A stretch of DNA of 64,000 nucleotides from an uncultured Eubacterium sp. (GTDB taxonomy: Bacteria; Bacillota; Clostridia; Oscillospirales; Acutalibacteraceae): contig UQCC01000010.1 of the NCBI GenBank assembly GCA_900539325.1, forward strand, positions 28,286 to 92,285, in the 5' to 3' direction. Under the pieces are notes generated by a model. It saw only the letters and a program-made list of their open reading frames with translations. It made no database searches and had not been told where the DNA came from. The position numbers and the translations under genes are program-made. Shown here in pieces: positions 53,149-61,468 of the stretch. Position 1 is the stretch's first letter. Each line of letters opens with the position of its first letter.

Positions 53149-54513
53149 TCAGCAAGGAAGTTTCATAGTAACCTTTGCGCCGCCGGTTTCTTTTGAATTT
53201 TCTAAAATAAGCTGACCATTATGTTGTTCCATAATCGAATTTGTAATATATAGACCCATACCAAAGTGTAACTTTGAATTGCGGCTTTGATCGCCCATAT
53301 AGAACCGTTCCTGTGCGTGGCATAATGCCTCTTTAGAAAACCCCGTTCCCTCGTCTGTGACTGAAATTTCCACGAAACCGTTGTTGCTCTGAACATCCAC
53401 ATAAAGCGTTCCGCCTTGCGGGGAGTAGTCCAGCCCATTACTGATAACATTCATAATAGCACGTTCTATCAGCACCCTATCAAATTTCAGCATTTGAGGG
53501 AGTGAAACAGTATTCATTTGCAGCCGGATTTCTTTTGTCCGGCATAGTGATTCCATATAACCGAACAAGTGCTGCATGAACGCTAGCAAGTCTATACTTT
53601 CAATATGGAGCTGATAACCAACCGCCGCCCGTGATATATCAATCAGGGTTTGAATATATGACTGCATCTGGCCGGAGCTTTCCACGACGTAACCAGCGTA
53701 TAATCGTTGCTCATCATCAAGATTTGTTTCTGTGAGTAAATCAGCATTTCCTTGAATAACCGTCAGAGGCGTTTTCAAATCATGGGCAAGCGCGGCGATT
53801 TGCTCTTTCTGTGTCTGTTCGGTTTTCCATTGCCGTTCTAACGAAATTTTCAGATTATCTTTCATATCTGAAAAAGATGCAAGGACATCTTCAAACTCTT
53901 TGATTTTGGCGTGTCCTACTTCAAAATCAAGATTTTGCTTTGAAACCTCCGCAGTTGCTTCAAAAAGCGGGGTCAGTTGTGTACGCAGGTTCTTAGCAAA
54001 TCTGGCGGTCAGTATGATAATGACCAGCAGCGAATTTACAGCCATCAGGATAAACGCAAGCGTGTCAGGAGATGGAAAATATTCCGGTAGCCATGACACT
54101 GTAAATTGAGAACCAATATAATACCTTAAAACGCAAAATTCGTTTTCACGGACAACAAGTGCAAACTGCCTCCCCGTAGCAGATTCAATATATTCTCCCT
54201 TTGCGTACAGCAGGGCAATTTCTTTTTCATCATCGTCCATATTGCTGTAAAGCTCATTAAAGTTCTTGTCCAGAATTAAGTAGCCACATCCCTGTGGAAA
54301 CACAACCTTTGTAATATCCGGGGCAATCTTCAACGTTGGAATGATCTCTTTTACCTGCAATTCACTTTGATTTGCTCTTGTAGCTAATCCAGCATTTATA
54401 GCAAGTCCCTCCAAACCAAAAGGGACAATAATTGCCGCTACCAGCATGACAATGAGGGAGATTGCAAACTGGCGAAACAATATTTTCAATGTAGGTTTCT
54501 TTTTCAGTTCCAT
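53149..54513 (-). CDS. lanK: Sensor histidine kinase of lantibiotic-protection cassette, copy 1
   Basis: A 454-aa membrane kinase. Helix 1 (residues 17-38) and helix 2 (151-170) flank an extracellular domain of about 110 residues. A HAMP-like linker precedes the HisKA motif with H244 (LAHDLKTPL). The ATPase boxes are NVISNGLDYSPQGG, DEGTGFSKEAL and FGMGLYI. It probably senses a lantibiotic or the membrane damage it causes. The ATG overlaps the end of the regulator gene by 10 bp. The gene order regulator-kinase after FEG resembles clostridial CprABC-type systems. Confidence 0.9.
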   Translation of the reverse strand: MELKKKPTLKILFRQFAISLIVMLVAAIIVPFGLEGLAINAGLATRANQSELQVKEIIPTLKIAPDITKVVFPQGCGYLILDKNFNELYSNMDDDEKEIALLYAKGEYIESATGRQFALVVRENEFCVLRYYIGSQFTVSWLPEYFPSPDTLAFILMAVNSLLVIIILTARFAKNLRTQLTPLFEATAEVSKQNLDFEVGHAKIKEFEDVLASFSDMKDNLKISLERQWKTEQTQKEQIAALAHDLKTPLTVIQGNADLLTETNLDDEQRLYAGYVVESSGQMQSYIQTLIDISRAAVGYQLHIESIDLLAFMQHLFGYMESLCRTKEIRLQMNTVSLPQMLKFDRVLIERAIMNVISNGLDYSPQGGTLYVDVQSNNGFVEISVTDEGTGFSKEALCHAQERFYMGDQSRNSKLHFGMGLYITNSIMEQHNGQLILENSKETGGAKVTMKLPC

Positions 54514-55166
54514 TTATATCCTATCCCCCATACGGTGCTGATCGGACTTATTTTGAAATGCTCCAATTTTGCACGAATATTTTTTATATGCGTTGAGATC
54601 GTAGAGTTATCGCCTATTCCATCAAACCCGAAAACGGCTTCATAGATTTGTTCTTTTGTAAAAACCTGTCCCCGGTTTTTCGCAAGGTATTCACAGATTG
54701 AATACTCGCTTTTGGTAAGGGGAACCGGCTGTTCTGAAACATACAGTACCTTTGCGGAAAGGTCAAATCTTATATCAGGCTCAAATGAAAGTGTGCTGTG
54801 ATGCTCCCTTTTTTCTCTGCGTAAATGTGCCGCGACACGGGCGCGAAGCTCCTGAATACGAAAAGGTTTCGTAATATAATCATCCGCACCGATGCCCAAT
54901 CCAAACAATATATCTTCCTCTAATGTCTTTGCGGTCAGAAAGAGAATCGGACAGTCTACTATATTCCTGATCTGTTTGCAAAACTCAAACCCGTCTGTGC
55001 CAGGCATCATCACATCCAAAAGAATGAGGTCATAGGAATGCAGCTTTTTGATGTCTACATCATCCGCATTTTGACAGACTGTTATCAAATATCCATCTTT
55101 TCCTAAACTGTTCTTAATCAATTCCAAGATAGAAACTTCATCGTCAACTACAAGTAAGTGGGTCAA
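54504..55166 (-). CDS. lanR: OmpR-family response regulator of lantibiotic-protection cassette, copy 1
   Basis: A 220-aa regulator. The receiver domain has the acidic pair D8-D9, phosphoacceptor D51 (LILLDVMMPG), the switch threonine in LFLTAK and lysine in YITKPF. The C-terminal winged helix includes ISTHIKNIRAKLE. The TTG at 55166 is chosen: GGAGGTG lies 5 bases upstream, and the peptide then begins MTHLLVVDDE. It probably binds the paired AATCTT boxes before lanF. Confidence 0.92.
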   Translation of the reverse strand: MTHLLVVDDEVSILELIKNSLGKDGYLITVCQNADDVDIKKLHSYDLILLDVMMPGTDGFEFCKQIRNIVDCPILFLTAKTLEEDILFGLGIGADDYITKPFRIQELRARVAAHLRREKREHHSTLSFEPDIRFDLSAKVLYVSEQPVPLTKSEYSICEYLAKNRGQVFTKEQIYEAVFGFDGIGDNSTISTHIKNIRAKLEHFKISPISTVWGIGYKWN

Positions 55167-55204
55167 AAAATCACCTCCAGCCCCATTATACCACATTGTC
55201 GAGG

Positions 55205-55582
55205 TTACTCAACATTATTTTTAATGTCAGCTTTCCGATATTCATTGTTGATATTTACAGCTACGGCTTTGCTTATATCCACATCCACAATACTGTAAAC
55301 GTAGCCGAAACTGAAATCTTTCCCCGCCACATTTTTGAAGCGTTTCGATACCTGCCCGATTTCTTCTTGCAGTTCTGACATTTCAAGACATTCATCCGTT
55401 ATGGTATATGTCAGGCCGTTATATGAAATTTCATCATAGTTTGCGGCGTTCAGCTCATAATACGGCAGAGATTCATTTAACGCCTTATTTTTATCGGCGG
55501 TATCGCGGAGCGCACCGCAGGCCGATAAGCATATAAGACTTACAAGCACAATTACCACGGCAAACAGGCACTTTTTATTCAC
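55205..55582 (-). CDS. lanI: NisI/SpaI-like lantibiotic immunity lipoprotein, copy 1
   Basis: A 125-aa exported lipoprotein. The GTG at 55582 follows GGAGGT by 7 bases, giving a basic start, a hydrophobic stretch and lipobox LSAC at residues about 19-22. The mature part contains LTYTITDECLEMSELQEEIG and VDVDISKAVAVNIN, the pattern I associate with NisI/SpaI-type immunity lipoproteins. These bind the lantibiotic outside the membrane. It sits between the permease and regulator genes. Confidence 0.78.
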   Translation of the reverse strand: MNKKCLFAVVIVLVSLICLSACGALRDTADKNKALNESLPYYELNAANYDEISYNGLTYTITDECLEMSELQEEIGQVSKRFKNVAGKDFSFGYVYSIVDVDISKAVAVNINNEYRKADIKNNVE

Positions 55583-56318
55583 GGTTTTTACCTCCCTCCC
55601 AACCATGAAACCAAACCAAACTGGCAATCAACAGACAAACAGTGCAGCATACAGAAATAATCATACCGCTGAAAAAATCGGTTTTTACCTGTGCATACAG
55701 TTGGGGGCTATCCCATGCAAGCACAGTGTAATCCATAGCACGAACGCCCCAGGCCCAGGGAATATATTTCCATGTAGCGTCACCAAGCCCTGTTATCATA
55801 AGGGCAGCTATTAAACTCCCTGCAATTCCCAATCCAATAGATGCACCTTTTCCGAAGTTCATTCCCACAAACAAATGAATCAGGTAAATGGGAAGCACGG
55901 TAATCAACAATAGAATCCCTGCTTTCAGGTAAAGGCTTGCCGGAGCATCCCTATATAGTGCAGCGAATGTTCCTAACGCTAAAAATGTTGCGCCAAAAGC
56001 ACAGATCATCAGAAAACCAAGTTTACCAATATACGTTGCCATGCGAGATGGGATTGTTCCCAACAAAAGCTGATAATGCCCGGCCTGATTTTCGATCTGA
56101 ACAACCAGGCCCACAATAATGCCGATCAGAAACGGGAACGCAACGGCCAGCACTTCCAGATAGGCACTGATTTTGGTTGCCGGTTCCCATCCGGATATAT
56201 GATAGTAACCTGCAAAAATCGCCGCACATATAATCGGAATCATGCTGTGCATATAGAGCAAAATGCTATGTTTACACTTCTGATATTCTGCTTTCAAGCA
56301 GCGAACCACAGATACCAT
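55575..56318 (-). CDS. lanG: LanG/MutG-type ABC permease, copy 1
   Basis: A 247-aa membrane subunit with six helices. Features are the N-terminal VRCLKAEYQKCKHSILLYMHSMIP, and VVQIENQAGHYQLLLGTIPSR in the first cytoplasmic loop, as in lantibiotic-protection permeases. With LanE and LanF it should expel lantibiotic molecules from the membrane. It lies 2 bp after lanE and overlaps the lipoprotein start by 8 bp. Confidence 0.85.
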   Translation of the reverse strand: MVSVVRCLKAEYQKCKHSILLYMHSMIPIICAAIFAGYYHISGWEPATKISAYLEVLAVAFPFLIGIIVGLVVQIENQAGHYQLLLGTIPSRMATYIGKLGFLMICAFGATFLALGTFAALYRDAPASLYLKAGILLLITVLPIYLIHLFVGMNFGKGASIGLGIAGSLIAALMITGLGDATWKYIPWAWGVRAMDYTVLAWDSPQLYAQVKTDFFSGMIISVCCTVCLLIASLVWFHGWEGGKNRE

Positions 56319-56320
56319 AG

Positions 56321-57067
56321 TTACCCCATCTCCTTTTTCTCAAACCATCTTGCAGTTAAAAATGACAGCGCCGCAAACCAGGCCAGCGAAATGACCAATA
56401 CAAGTATAATCATCCAAAATGCCATTGCCGTACTCTGATCTGCAACCGGCTCACCATTAGGCAAAATACCTAACACGGAAATCATAAGATGTGGCACCCA
56501 GCTATACGGGCAGATCATCCACAAAGAGGTTGTAGCCGTGAAAATCCCTAAAACGCTTCCAAGTCCGGCATTAAGAATAACCGTGACAAAGATACCAACT
56601 TTTTTTGATAACCATAAGCACAGCGGAACTTCCCATAGGCTTGCAATGACAATACAAGCTGTTCCGGCCGCAGCCTGCCAAATTCCGATTGTCAGGGGAA
56701 TTTCGTTGATAACTAATATTGCAAAACCGCCCAACAGATTTAGCGCCAGGAAAATGAAATTCCCCATACAGGAGTAAATACCGGCCACTCCAATTTTTGC
56801 TTTCCAGACTTTGTTCTGCGAAACAGGCAATGAAGCAACGGCACGATATTTTAGTTTGCCATTATCCCGCTGTTCAATCAAGGCACAGGTGAGTGTAAGA
56901 AATCCGGGATAAAGCAGGTTATACCACCAATTATAAGAATTGAGCTGGAACCAAAGAGGGGCAAAAAAGTTCATAAGCGCAGTTACAAACGGGGCCAGAA
57001 CGATCAGCGTTTTTGTGAAAGTTCTCTTATGCTTTAGGTTCTCTGCCTGAATATATGCCATCTCCAT
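56321..57067 (-). CDS. lanE: LanE/MutE-type ABC permease, copy 1
   Basis: A 248-aa membrane subunit with six helices. It begins YIQAENLKHKRTFTKTLIVLAP, typical of the MutE/EpiE group, and has LIEQRDNGKLKYRAVASLPVS in the first cytoplasmic loop. It pairs with the LanG-type subunit downstream. It ends 2 bp before lanG and starts at the base after the lanF stop, so translation is tightly coupled. Confidence 0.86.
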   Translation of the reverse strand: MEMAYIQAENLKHKRTFTKTLIVLAPFVTALMNFFAPLWFQLNSYNWWYNLLYPGFLTLTCALIEQRDNGKLKYRAVASLPVSQNKVWKAKIGVAGIYSCMGNFIFLALNLLGGFAILVINEIPLTIGIWQAAAGTACIVIASLWEVPLCLWLSKKVGIFVTVILNAGLGSVLGIFTATTSLWMICPYSWVPHLMISVLGILPNGEPVADQSTAMAFWMIILVLVISLAWFAALSFLTARWFEKKEMG

Positions 57068-57772
57068 TTAATATCCCTCCTTACCATTTCTGCGAATAAC
57101 ATCCATAAAGAGTTGTTCCAAATCTTCACCGGCGCGAAGCTCTCCCTCATATCCAAGGACGCCGCCGGCAATGATACCCACATGATCTGTAATCTGCTGG
57201 ACTTCTGACAGAATATGGCTGGACAAAATAACTGTAATCCCTTTGCGGGGAAAAGAGCGAATTAACTCTCGAAGTTCCTCAATCCCTAAAGGGTCAAGGC
57301 CGTTAGTCGGTTCATCCAGAATCAAAAGCTGGGGACTGTTCAGCAATGCAATAGCAATACCAAGCCGCTGCTTCATACCAAGAGAAAACTGCCCGGCCCG
57401 TTTCTTGCCGGTATTCGTAAGCTGGACAATTTGCAATACCTCGTTAATTCGTGCATCGTCCAGGCCGAGCAATGTAGTTCTGACTTTGAGATTTTCGTAT
57501 GCAGTCAGATTTTCGTAAAGCGGGGGCATCTCAATCAAAGCACCGATATGCTCCAGATCATTCCGCTTCCACGGGTGGCCGTCAAACTCGATGCTTCCCG
57601 ATGTGGGGCGCAAAATGCCGGTGAGCATTTTTAAGATCGTGGATTTGCCAGCCCCATTCGGCCCCAGCAGACCATAAACCGAGTTGCGCCGGATGTTCAG
57701 TGACACATTGTTTACCGCCATTTGCCCCTTGAAATTTTTGCAGAGGTCAGTCGTTTTCAAAATCATATCCAT
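57068..57772 (-). CDS. lanF: LanF-type lantibiotic-protection ABC ATPase, copy 1
   Basis: A 234-aa ATPase. Walker A is GPNGAGKS (residues 37-44), the signature is FSLGMKQR (129-136), Walker B is LLILDE (149-154) and the switch histidine is H186. The usual Q-loop glutamine is replaced by glutamate, IGALIEMPPLY with E81, the E-loop known for lantibiotic-protection ATPases. The ATG at 57772 follows AAAGGA by 9 bases; the 40 open codons before it cover the promoter. Confidence 0.92.
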   Translation of the reverse strand: MDMILKTTDLCKNFKGQMAVNNVSLNIRRNSVYGLLGPNGAGKSTILKMLTGILRPTSGSIEFDGHPWKRNDLEHIGALIEMPPLYENLTAYENLKVRTTLLGLDDARINEVLQIVQLTNTGKKRAGQFSLGMKQRLGIAIALLNSPQLLILDEPTNGLDPLGIEELRELIRSFPRKGITVILSSHILSEVQQITDHVGIIAGGVLGYEGELRAGEDLEQLFMDVIRRNGKEGY

Positions 57773-57803
57773 ATAATCAAGTCCTTTCTTTGATTTTACG
57801 GAT

Positions 57804-57839
57804 AGCATACCAGGCAATTTTGAAGATTTCATAAAGATT
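57804..57839 (-). promoter_or_regulatory. Putative LanR box and promoter before lanF, copy 1
   Basis: On the minus strand, AATCTT occurs twice with 11-bp periodicity (57834-57839 and 57823-57828), followed after 13 bases by TATGCT as a possible -10. Tandem 11-bp-spaced half-sites are typical for OmpR-type regulators. The same layout recurs in the spacer and in copy 2. Confidence 0.65.
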
Positions 57840-57917
57840 CCCGAAAACAGAATATGAACAATACACCGTAACCGTGGAGCATATCGCAACAAAGCACCAA
57901 CCTACGCATTTAGGGCC

Positions 57918-58037
57918 TTAAAAAGCCCTACCGGAATTGAGCGGTCTGGTGTAAAGCGGATACGACTTCATGATCTTCGCCATTCCCATGCCAGTATGGA
58001 TCAAGTGGATTAGATTATAATGATAGTAAAACAGCAT
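57918..58037 (-). CDS. Small 39-aa reading frame spanning the spacer edge
   Basis: A 39-codon frame starting MLFYYHYNLIHLIHTGMG and ending in RPLNSGRAF. GGGAGG lies 8 bases before the ATG. The ATG lies in the right arm of the hairpin GCATGGCGGC/GCCGCCATGC and the ribosome site in its loop, so folding could block translation. The last codons lie inside the repeated unit; in copy 2 the rest is absent. It resembles nothing I know and could be a leader peptide or chance. Confidence 0.4.
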   Translation of the reverse strand: MLFYYHYNLIHLIHTGMGMAKIMKSYPLYTRPLNSGRAF

Positions 58038-58268
58038 GGCGGCGTCCTCCCGTGGGCCGCCATGCCTTTAACTGCTGGGAATGACAGAAAGAAAGCAGCG
58101 GCCTTGATTTCTCAAAACCGCCACCAGTGAATATAAATTAAGCGTGAAAATGGGTCTGCCCAGCAGCGGTTTTTTTCTTTTCTGCCGCTGGGCAGATGTT
58201 TTTTCTTTAGATACATGATAAGAGGAATTTTTGAAGATTCCATAAAGATTTGAAAAATGGACGGACAT
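57931..58268. other. 338-bp unique spacer between the two cassette copies
   Basis: This is single-copy sequence, GC-richer than the chromosome. It contains, left to right, most of the 39-codon frame, hairpin GCATGGCGGC/GCCGCCATGC (58034-58066), terminator-like hairpin TCTGCCCAGC/GCTGGGCAGA (58155-58195), a second paired AATCTT box with possible -10, and the left arm of the stem AATGGACG/CGTCCATT whose right arm opens copy 2. Confidence 0.85.
58215..58250 (-). promoter_or_regulatory. Putative LanR box and promoter in the spacer
   Basis: On the minus strand AATCTT occurs at 58245-58250 and 58234-58239, then 13 bases, then TATCAT. Spacing equals that before lanF, and 18 of 19 box bases match. 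It points toward the 39-codon frame and lanF copy 1. Confidence 0.6.
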
Positions 58269-58282
58269 AAAAGACGTCCATT
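58256..58282 (-). terminator. Stem at the 3' end of lanK copy 2
   Basis: AATGGACG and CGTCCATT form an 8-bp stem 15 bp past the kinase stop. The repeat boundary cuts it, so copy 1 keeps only the right arm. Confidence 0.5.
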
Positions 58283-58296
58283 ACACTATCGGAAAA

Positions 58297-59661
58297 TCAG
58301 CAAGGAAGTTTCATAGTAACCTTTGCGCCGCCGGTTTCTTTTGAATTTTCTAAAATAAGCTGACCATTATGTTGTTCCATAATCGAATTTGTAATATATA
58401 GACCCATACCAAAGTGTAACTTTGAATTGCGGCTTTGATCGCCCATATAGAACCGTTCCTGTGCGTGGCATAATGCCTCTTTAGAAAACCCCGTTCCCTC
58501 GTCTGTGACTGAAATTTCCACGAAACCGTTGTTGCTCTGAACATCCACATAAAGCGTTCCGCCTTGCGGGGAGTAGTCCAGCCCATTACTGATAACATTC
58601 ATAATAGCACGTTCTATCAGCACCCTATCAAATTTCAGCATTTGAGGGAGTGAAACAGTATTCATTTGCAGCCGGATTTCTTTTGTCCGGCATAGTGATT
58701 CCATATAACCGAACAAGTGCTGCATGAACGCTAGCAAGTCTATACTTTCAATATGGAGCTGATAACCAACCGCCGCCCGTGATATATCAATCAGGGTTTG
58801 AATATATGACTGCATCTGGCCGGAGCTTTCCACGACGTAACCAGCGTATAATCGTTGCTCATCATCAAGATTTGTTTCTGTGAGTAAATCAGCATTTCCT
58901 TGAATAACCGTCAGAGGCGTTTTCAAATCATGGGCAAGCGCGGCGATTTGCTCTTTCTGTGTCTGTTCGGTTTTCCATTGCCGTTCTAACGAAATTTTCA
59001 GATTATCTTTCATATCTGAAAAAGATGCAAGGACATCTTCAAACTCTTTGATTTTGGCGTGTCCTACTTCAAAATCAAGATTTTGCTTTGAAACCTCCGC
59101 AGTTGCTTCAAAAAGCGGGGTCAGTTGTGTACGCAGGTTCTTAGCAAATCTGGCGGTCAGTATGATAATGACCAGCAGCGAATTTACAGCCATCAGGATA
59201 AACGCAAGCGTGTCAGGAGATGGAAAATATTCCGGTAGCCATGACACTGTAAATTGAGAACCAATATAATACCTTAAAACGCAAAATTCGTTTTCACGGA
59301 CAACAAGTGCAAACTGCCTCCCCGTAGCAGATTCAATATATTCTCCCTTTGCGTACAGCAGGGCAATTTCTTTTTCATCATCGTCCATATTGCTGTAAAG
59401 CTCATTAAAGTTCTTGTCCAGAATTAAGTAGCCACATCCCTGTGGAAACACAACCTTTGTAATATCCGGGGCAATCTTCAACGTTGGAATGATCTCTTTT
59501 ACCTGCAATTCACTTTGATTTGCTCTTGTAGCTAATCCAGCATTTATAGCAAGTCCCTCCAAACCAAAAGGGACAATAATTGCCGCTACCAGCATGACAA
59601 TGAGGGAGATTGCAAACTGGCGAAACAATATTTTCAATGTAGGTTTCTTTTTCAGTTCCAT
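58297..59661 (-). CDS. lanK: Sensor histidine kinase of lantibiotic-protection cassette, copy 2
   Basis: Amino-acid-identical to the kinase at 53149-54513: two membrane helices, extracellular sensor, H244 and intact ATPase boxes, so both copies should be functional. Unlike copy 1, the complete stem-loop lies downstream, followed by the spacer rather than the zinc-ribbon remnant. Confidence 0.9.
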   Translation of the reverse strand: MELKKKPTLKILFRQFAISLIVMLVAAIIVPFGLEGLAINAGLATRANQSELQVKEIIPTLKIAPDITKVVFPQGCGYLILDKNFNELYSNMDDDEKEIALLYAKGEYIESATGRQFALVVRENEFCVLRYYIGSQFTVSWLPEYFPSPDTLAFILMAVNSLLVIIILTARFAKNLRTQLTPLFEATAEVSKQNLDFEVGHAKIKEFEDVLASFSDMKDNLKISLERQWKTEQTQKEQIAALAHDLKTPLTVIQGNADLLTETNLDDEQRLYAGYVVESSGQMQSYIQTLIDISRAAVGYQLHIESIDLLAFMQHLFGYMESLCRTKEIRLQMNTVSLPQMLKFDRVLIERAIMNVISNGLDYSPQGGTLYVDVQSNNGFVEISVTDEGTGFSKEALCHAQERFYMGDQSRNSKLHFGMGLYITNSIMEQHNGQLILENSKETGGAKVTMKLPC

Positions 59662-60314
59662 TTATATCCTATCCCCCATACGGTGCTGATCGGACTTATT
59701 TTGAAATGCTCCAATTTTGCACGAATATTTTTTATATGCGTTGAGATCGTAGAGTTATCGCCTATTCCATCAAACCCGAAAACGGCTTCATAGATTTGTT
59801 CTTTTGTAAAAACCTGTCCCCGGTTTTTCGCAAGGTATTCACAGATTGAATACTCGCTTTTGGTAAGGGGAACCGGCTGTTCTGAAACATACAGTACCTT
59901 TGCGGAAAGGTCAAATCTTATATCAGGCTCAAATGAAAGTGTGCTGTGATGCTCCCTTTTTTCTCTGCGTAAATGTGCCGCGACACGGGCGCGAAGCTCC
60001 TGAATACGAAAAGGTTTCGTAATATAATCATCCGCACCGATGCCCAATCCAAACAATATATCTTCCTCTAATGTCTTTGCGGTCAGAAAGAGAATCGGAC
60101 AGTCTACTATATTCCTGATCTGTTTGCAAAACTCAAACCCGTCTGTGCCAGGCATCATCACATCCAAAAGAATGAGGTCATAGGAATGCAGCTTTTTGAT
60201 GTCTACATCATCCGCATTTTGACAGACTGTTATCAAATATCCATCTTTTCCTAAACTGTTCTTAATCAATTCCAAGATAGAAACTTCATCGTCAACTACA
60301 AGTAAGTGGGTCAA
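59652..60314 (-). CDS. lanR: OmpR-family response regulator of lantibiotic-protection cassette, copy 2
   Basis: Identical to the regulator at 54504-55166, with the same TTG start behind GGAGGTG and intact D51. Two identical regulators raise dosage but should act on the same boxes; no divergence in the recognition helix is seen. Confidence 0.92.
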   Translation of the reverse strand: MTHLLVVDDEVSILELIKNSLGKDGYLITVCQNADDVDIKKLHSYDLILLDVMMPGTDGFEFCKQIRNIVDCPILFLTAKTLEEDILFGLGIGADDYITKPFRIQELRARVAAHLRREKREHHSTLSFEPDIRFDLSAKVLYVSEQPVPLTKSEYSICEYLAKNRGQVFTKEQIYEAVFGFDGIGDNSTISTHIKNIRAKLEHFKISPISTVWGIGYKWN

Positions 60315-60352
60315 AAAATCACCTCCAGCCCCATTATACCACATTGTCGAGG

Positions 60353-60730
60353 TTACTCAACATTATTTTTAATGTCAGCTTTCCGATATTCATTGTTGAT
60401 ATTTACAGCTACGGCTTTGCTTATATCCACATCCACAATACTGTAAACGTAGCCGAAACTGAAATCTTTCCCCGCCACATTTTTGAAGCGTTTCGATACC
60501 TGCCCGATTTCTTCTTGCAGTTCTGACATTTCAAGACATTCATCCGTTATGGTATATGTCAGGCCGTTATATGAAATTTCATCATAGTTTGCGGCGTTCA
60601 GCTCATAATACGGCAGAGATTCATTTAACGCCTTATTTTTATCGGCGGTATCGCGGAGCGCACCGCAGGCCGATAAGCATATAAGACTTACAAGCACAAT
60701 TACCACGGCAAACAGGCACTTTTTATTCAC
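60353..60730 (-). CDS. lanI: NisI/SpaI-like lantibiotic immunity lipoprotein, copy 2
   Basis: Identical to the lipoprotein at 55205-55582, including the GTG start and the LSAC lipobox. A second copy would increase the amount of surface lantibiotic-binding protein. Confidence 0.78.
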   Translation of the reverse strand: MNKKCLFAVVIVLVSLICLSACGALRDTADKNKALNESLPYYELNAANYDEISYNGLTYTITDECLEMSELQEEIGQVSKRFKNVAGKDFSFGYVYSIVDVDISKAVAVNINNEYRKADIKNNVE

Positions 60731-61466
60731 GGTTTTTACCTCCCTCCCAACCATGAAACCAAACCAAACTGGCAATCAACAGACAAACAGTGCAGCATAC
60801 AGAAATAATCATACCGCTGAAAAAATCGGTTTTTACCTGTGCATACAGTTGGGGGCTATCCCATGCAAGCACAGTGTAATCCATAGCACGAACGCCCCAG
60901 GCCCAGGGAATATATTTCCATGTAGCGTCACCAAGCCCTGTTATCATAAGGGCAGCTATTAAACTCCCTGCAATTCCCAATCCAATAGATGCACCTTTTC
61001 CGAAGTTCATTCCCACAAACAAATGAATCAGGTAAATGGGAAGCACGGTAATCAACAATAGAATCCCTGCTTTCAGGTAAAGGCTTGCCGGAGCATCCCT
61101 ATATAGTGCAGCGAATGTTCCTAACGCTAAAAATGTTGCGCCAAAAGCACAGATCATCAGAAAACCAAGTTTACCAATATACGTTGCCATGCGAGATGGG
61201 ATTGTTCCCAACAAAAGCTGATAATGCCCGGCCTGATTTTCGATCTGAACAACCAGGCCCACAATAATGCCGATCAGAAACGGGAACGCAACGGCCAGCA
61301 CTTCCAGATAGGCACTGATTTTGGTTGCCGGTTCCCATCCGGATATATGATAGTAACCTGCAAAAATCGCCGCACATATAATCGGAATCATGCTGTGCAT
61401 ATAGAGCAAAATGCTATGTTTACACTTCTGATATTCTGCTTTCAAGCAGCGAACCACAGATACCAT
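60723..61466 (-). CDS. lanG: LanG/MutG-type ABC permease, copy 2
   Basis: Identical to the permease at 55575-56318; six helices and no frameshift. It overlaps the lipoprotein start by 8 bp. Confidence 0.85.
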   Translation of the reverse strand: MVSVVRCLKAEYQKCKHSILLYMHSMIPIICAAIFAGYYHISGWEPATKISAYLEVLAVAFPFLIGIIVGLVVQIENQAGHYQLLLGTIPSRMATYIGKLGFLMICAFGATFLALGTFAALYRDAPASLYLKAGILLLITVLPIYLIHLFVGMNFGKGASIGLGIAGSLIAALMITGLGDATWKYIPWAWGVRAMDYTVLAWDSPQLYAQVKTDFFSGMIISVCCTVCLLIASLVWFHGWEGGKNRE

Positions 61467-61468
61467 AG

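Larger units (their letters stand above)
53121..57930. repeat. Lantibiotic-protection cassette, direct repeat copy 1 (4,810 bp)
   Basis: This unit matches 58269-63078 at a constant offset of 5,148 bp. All six encoded proteins and the antisense frames are identical, which implies near-complete nucleotide identity. The left edge lies in the right arm of an 8-bp stem that is complete only in copy 2. The right edge lies at a 20-bp near-palindrome, TAGGGCTTTTTAAGGCCCTA on the minus strand. The unit is visibly more GC-rich than the flanking chromosome. Confidence 0.95.

Noticed and set aside
57773..57892. Longer start of the LanF ATPase (274 aa instead of 234)
   Set aside because: The extra 40 codons cover the regulator box and promoter and match no ATPase N-terminus; the ATG at 57772 has a good ribosome site.
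58068..58268. 66-codon minus-strand frame in the spacer
   Set aside because: It has no ribosome site and runs across a promoter-like box and a terminator hairpin, so it is probably not translated.
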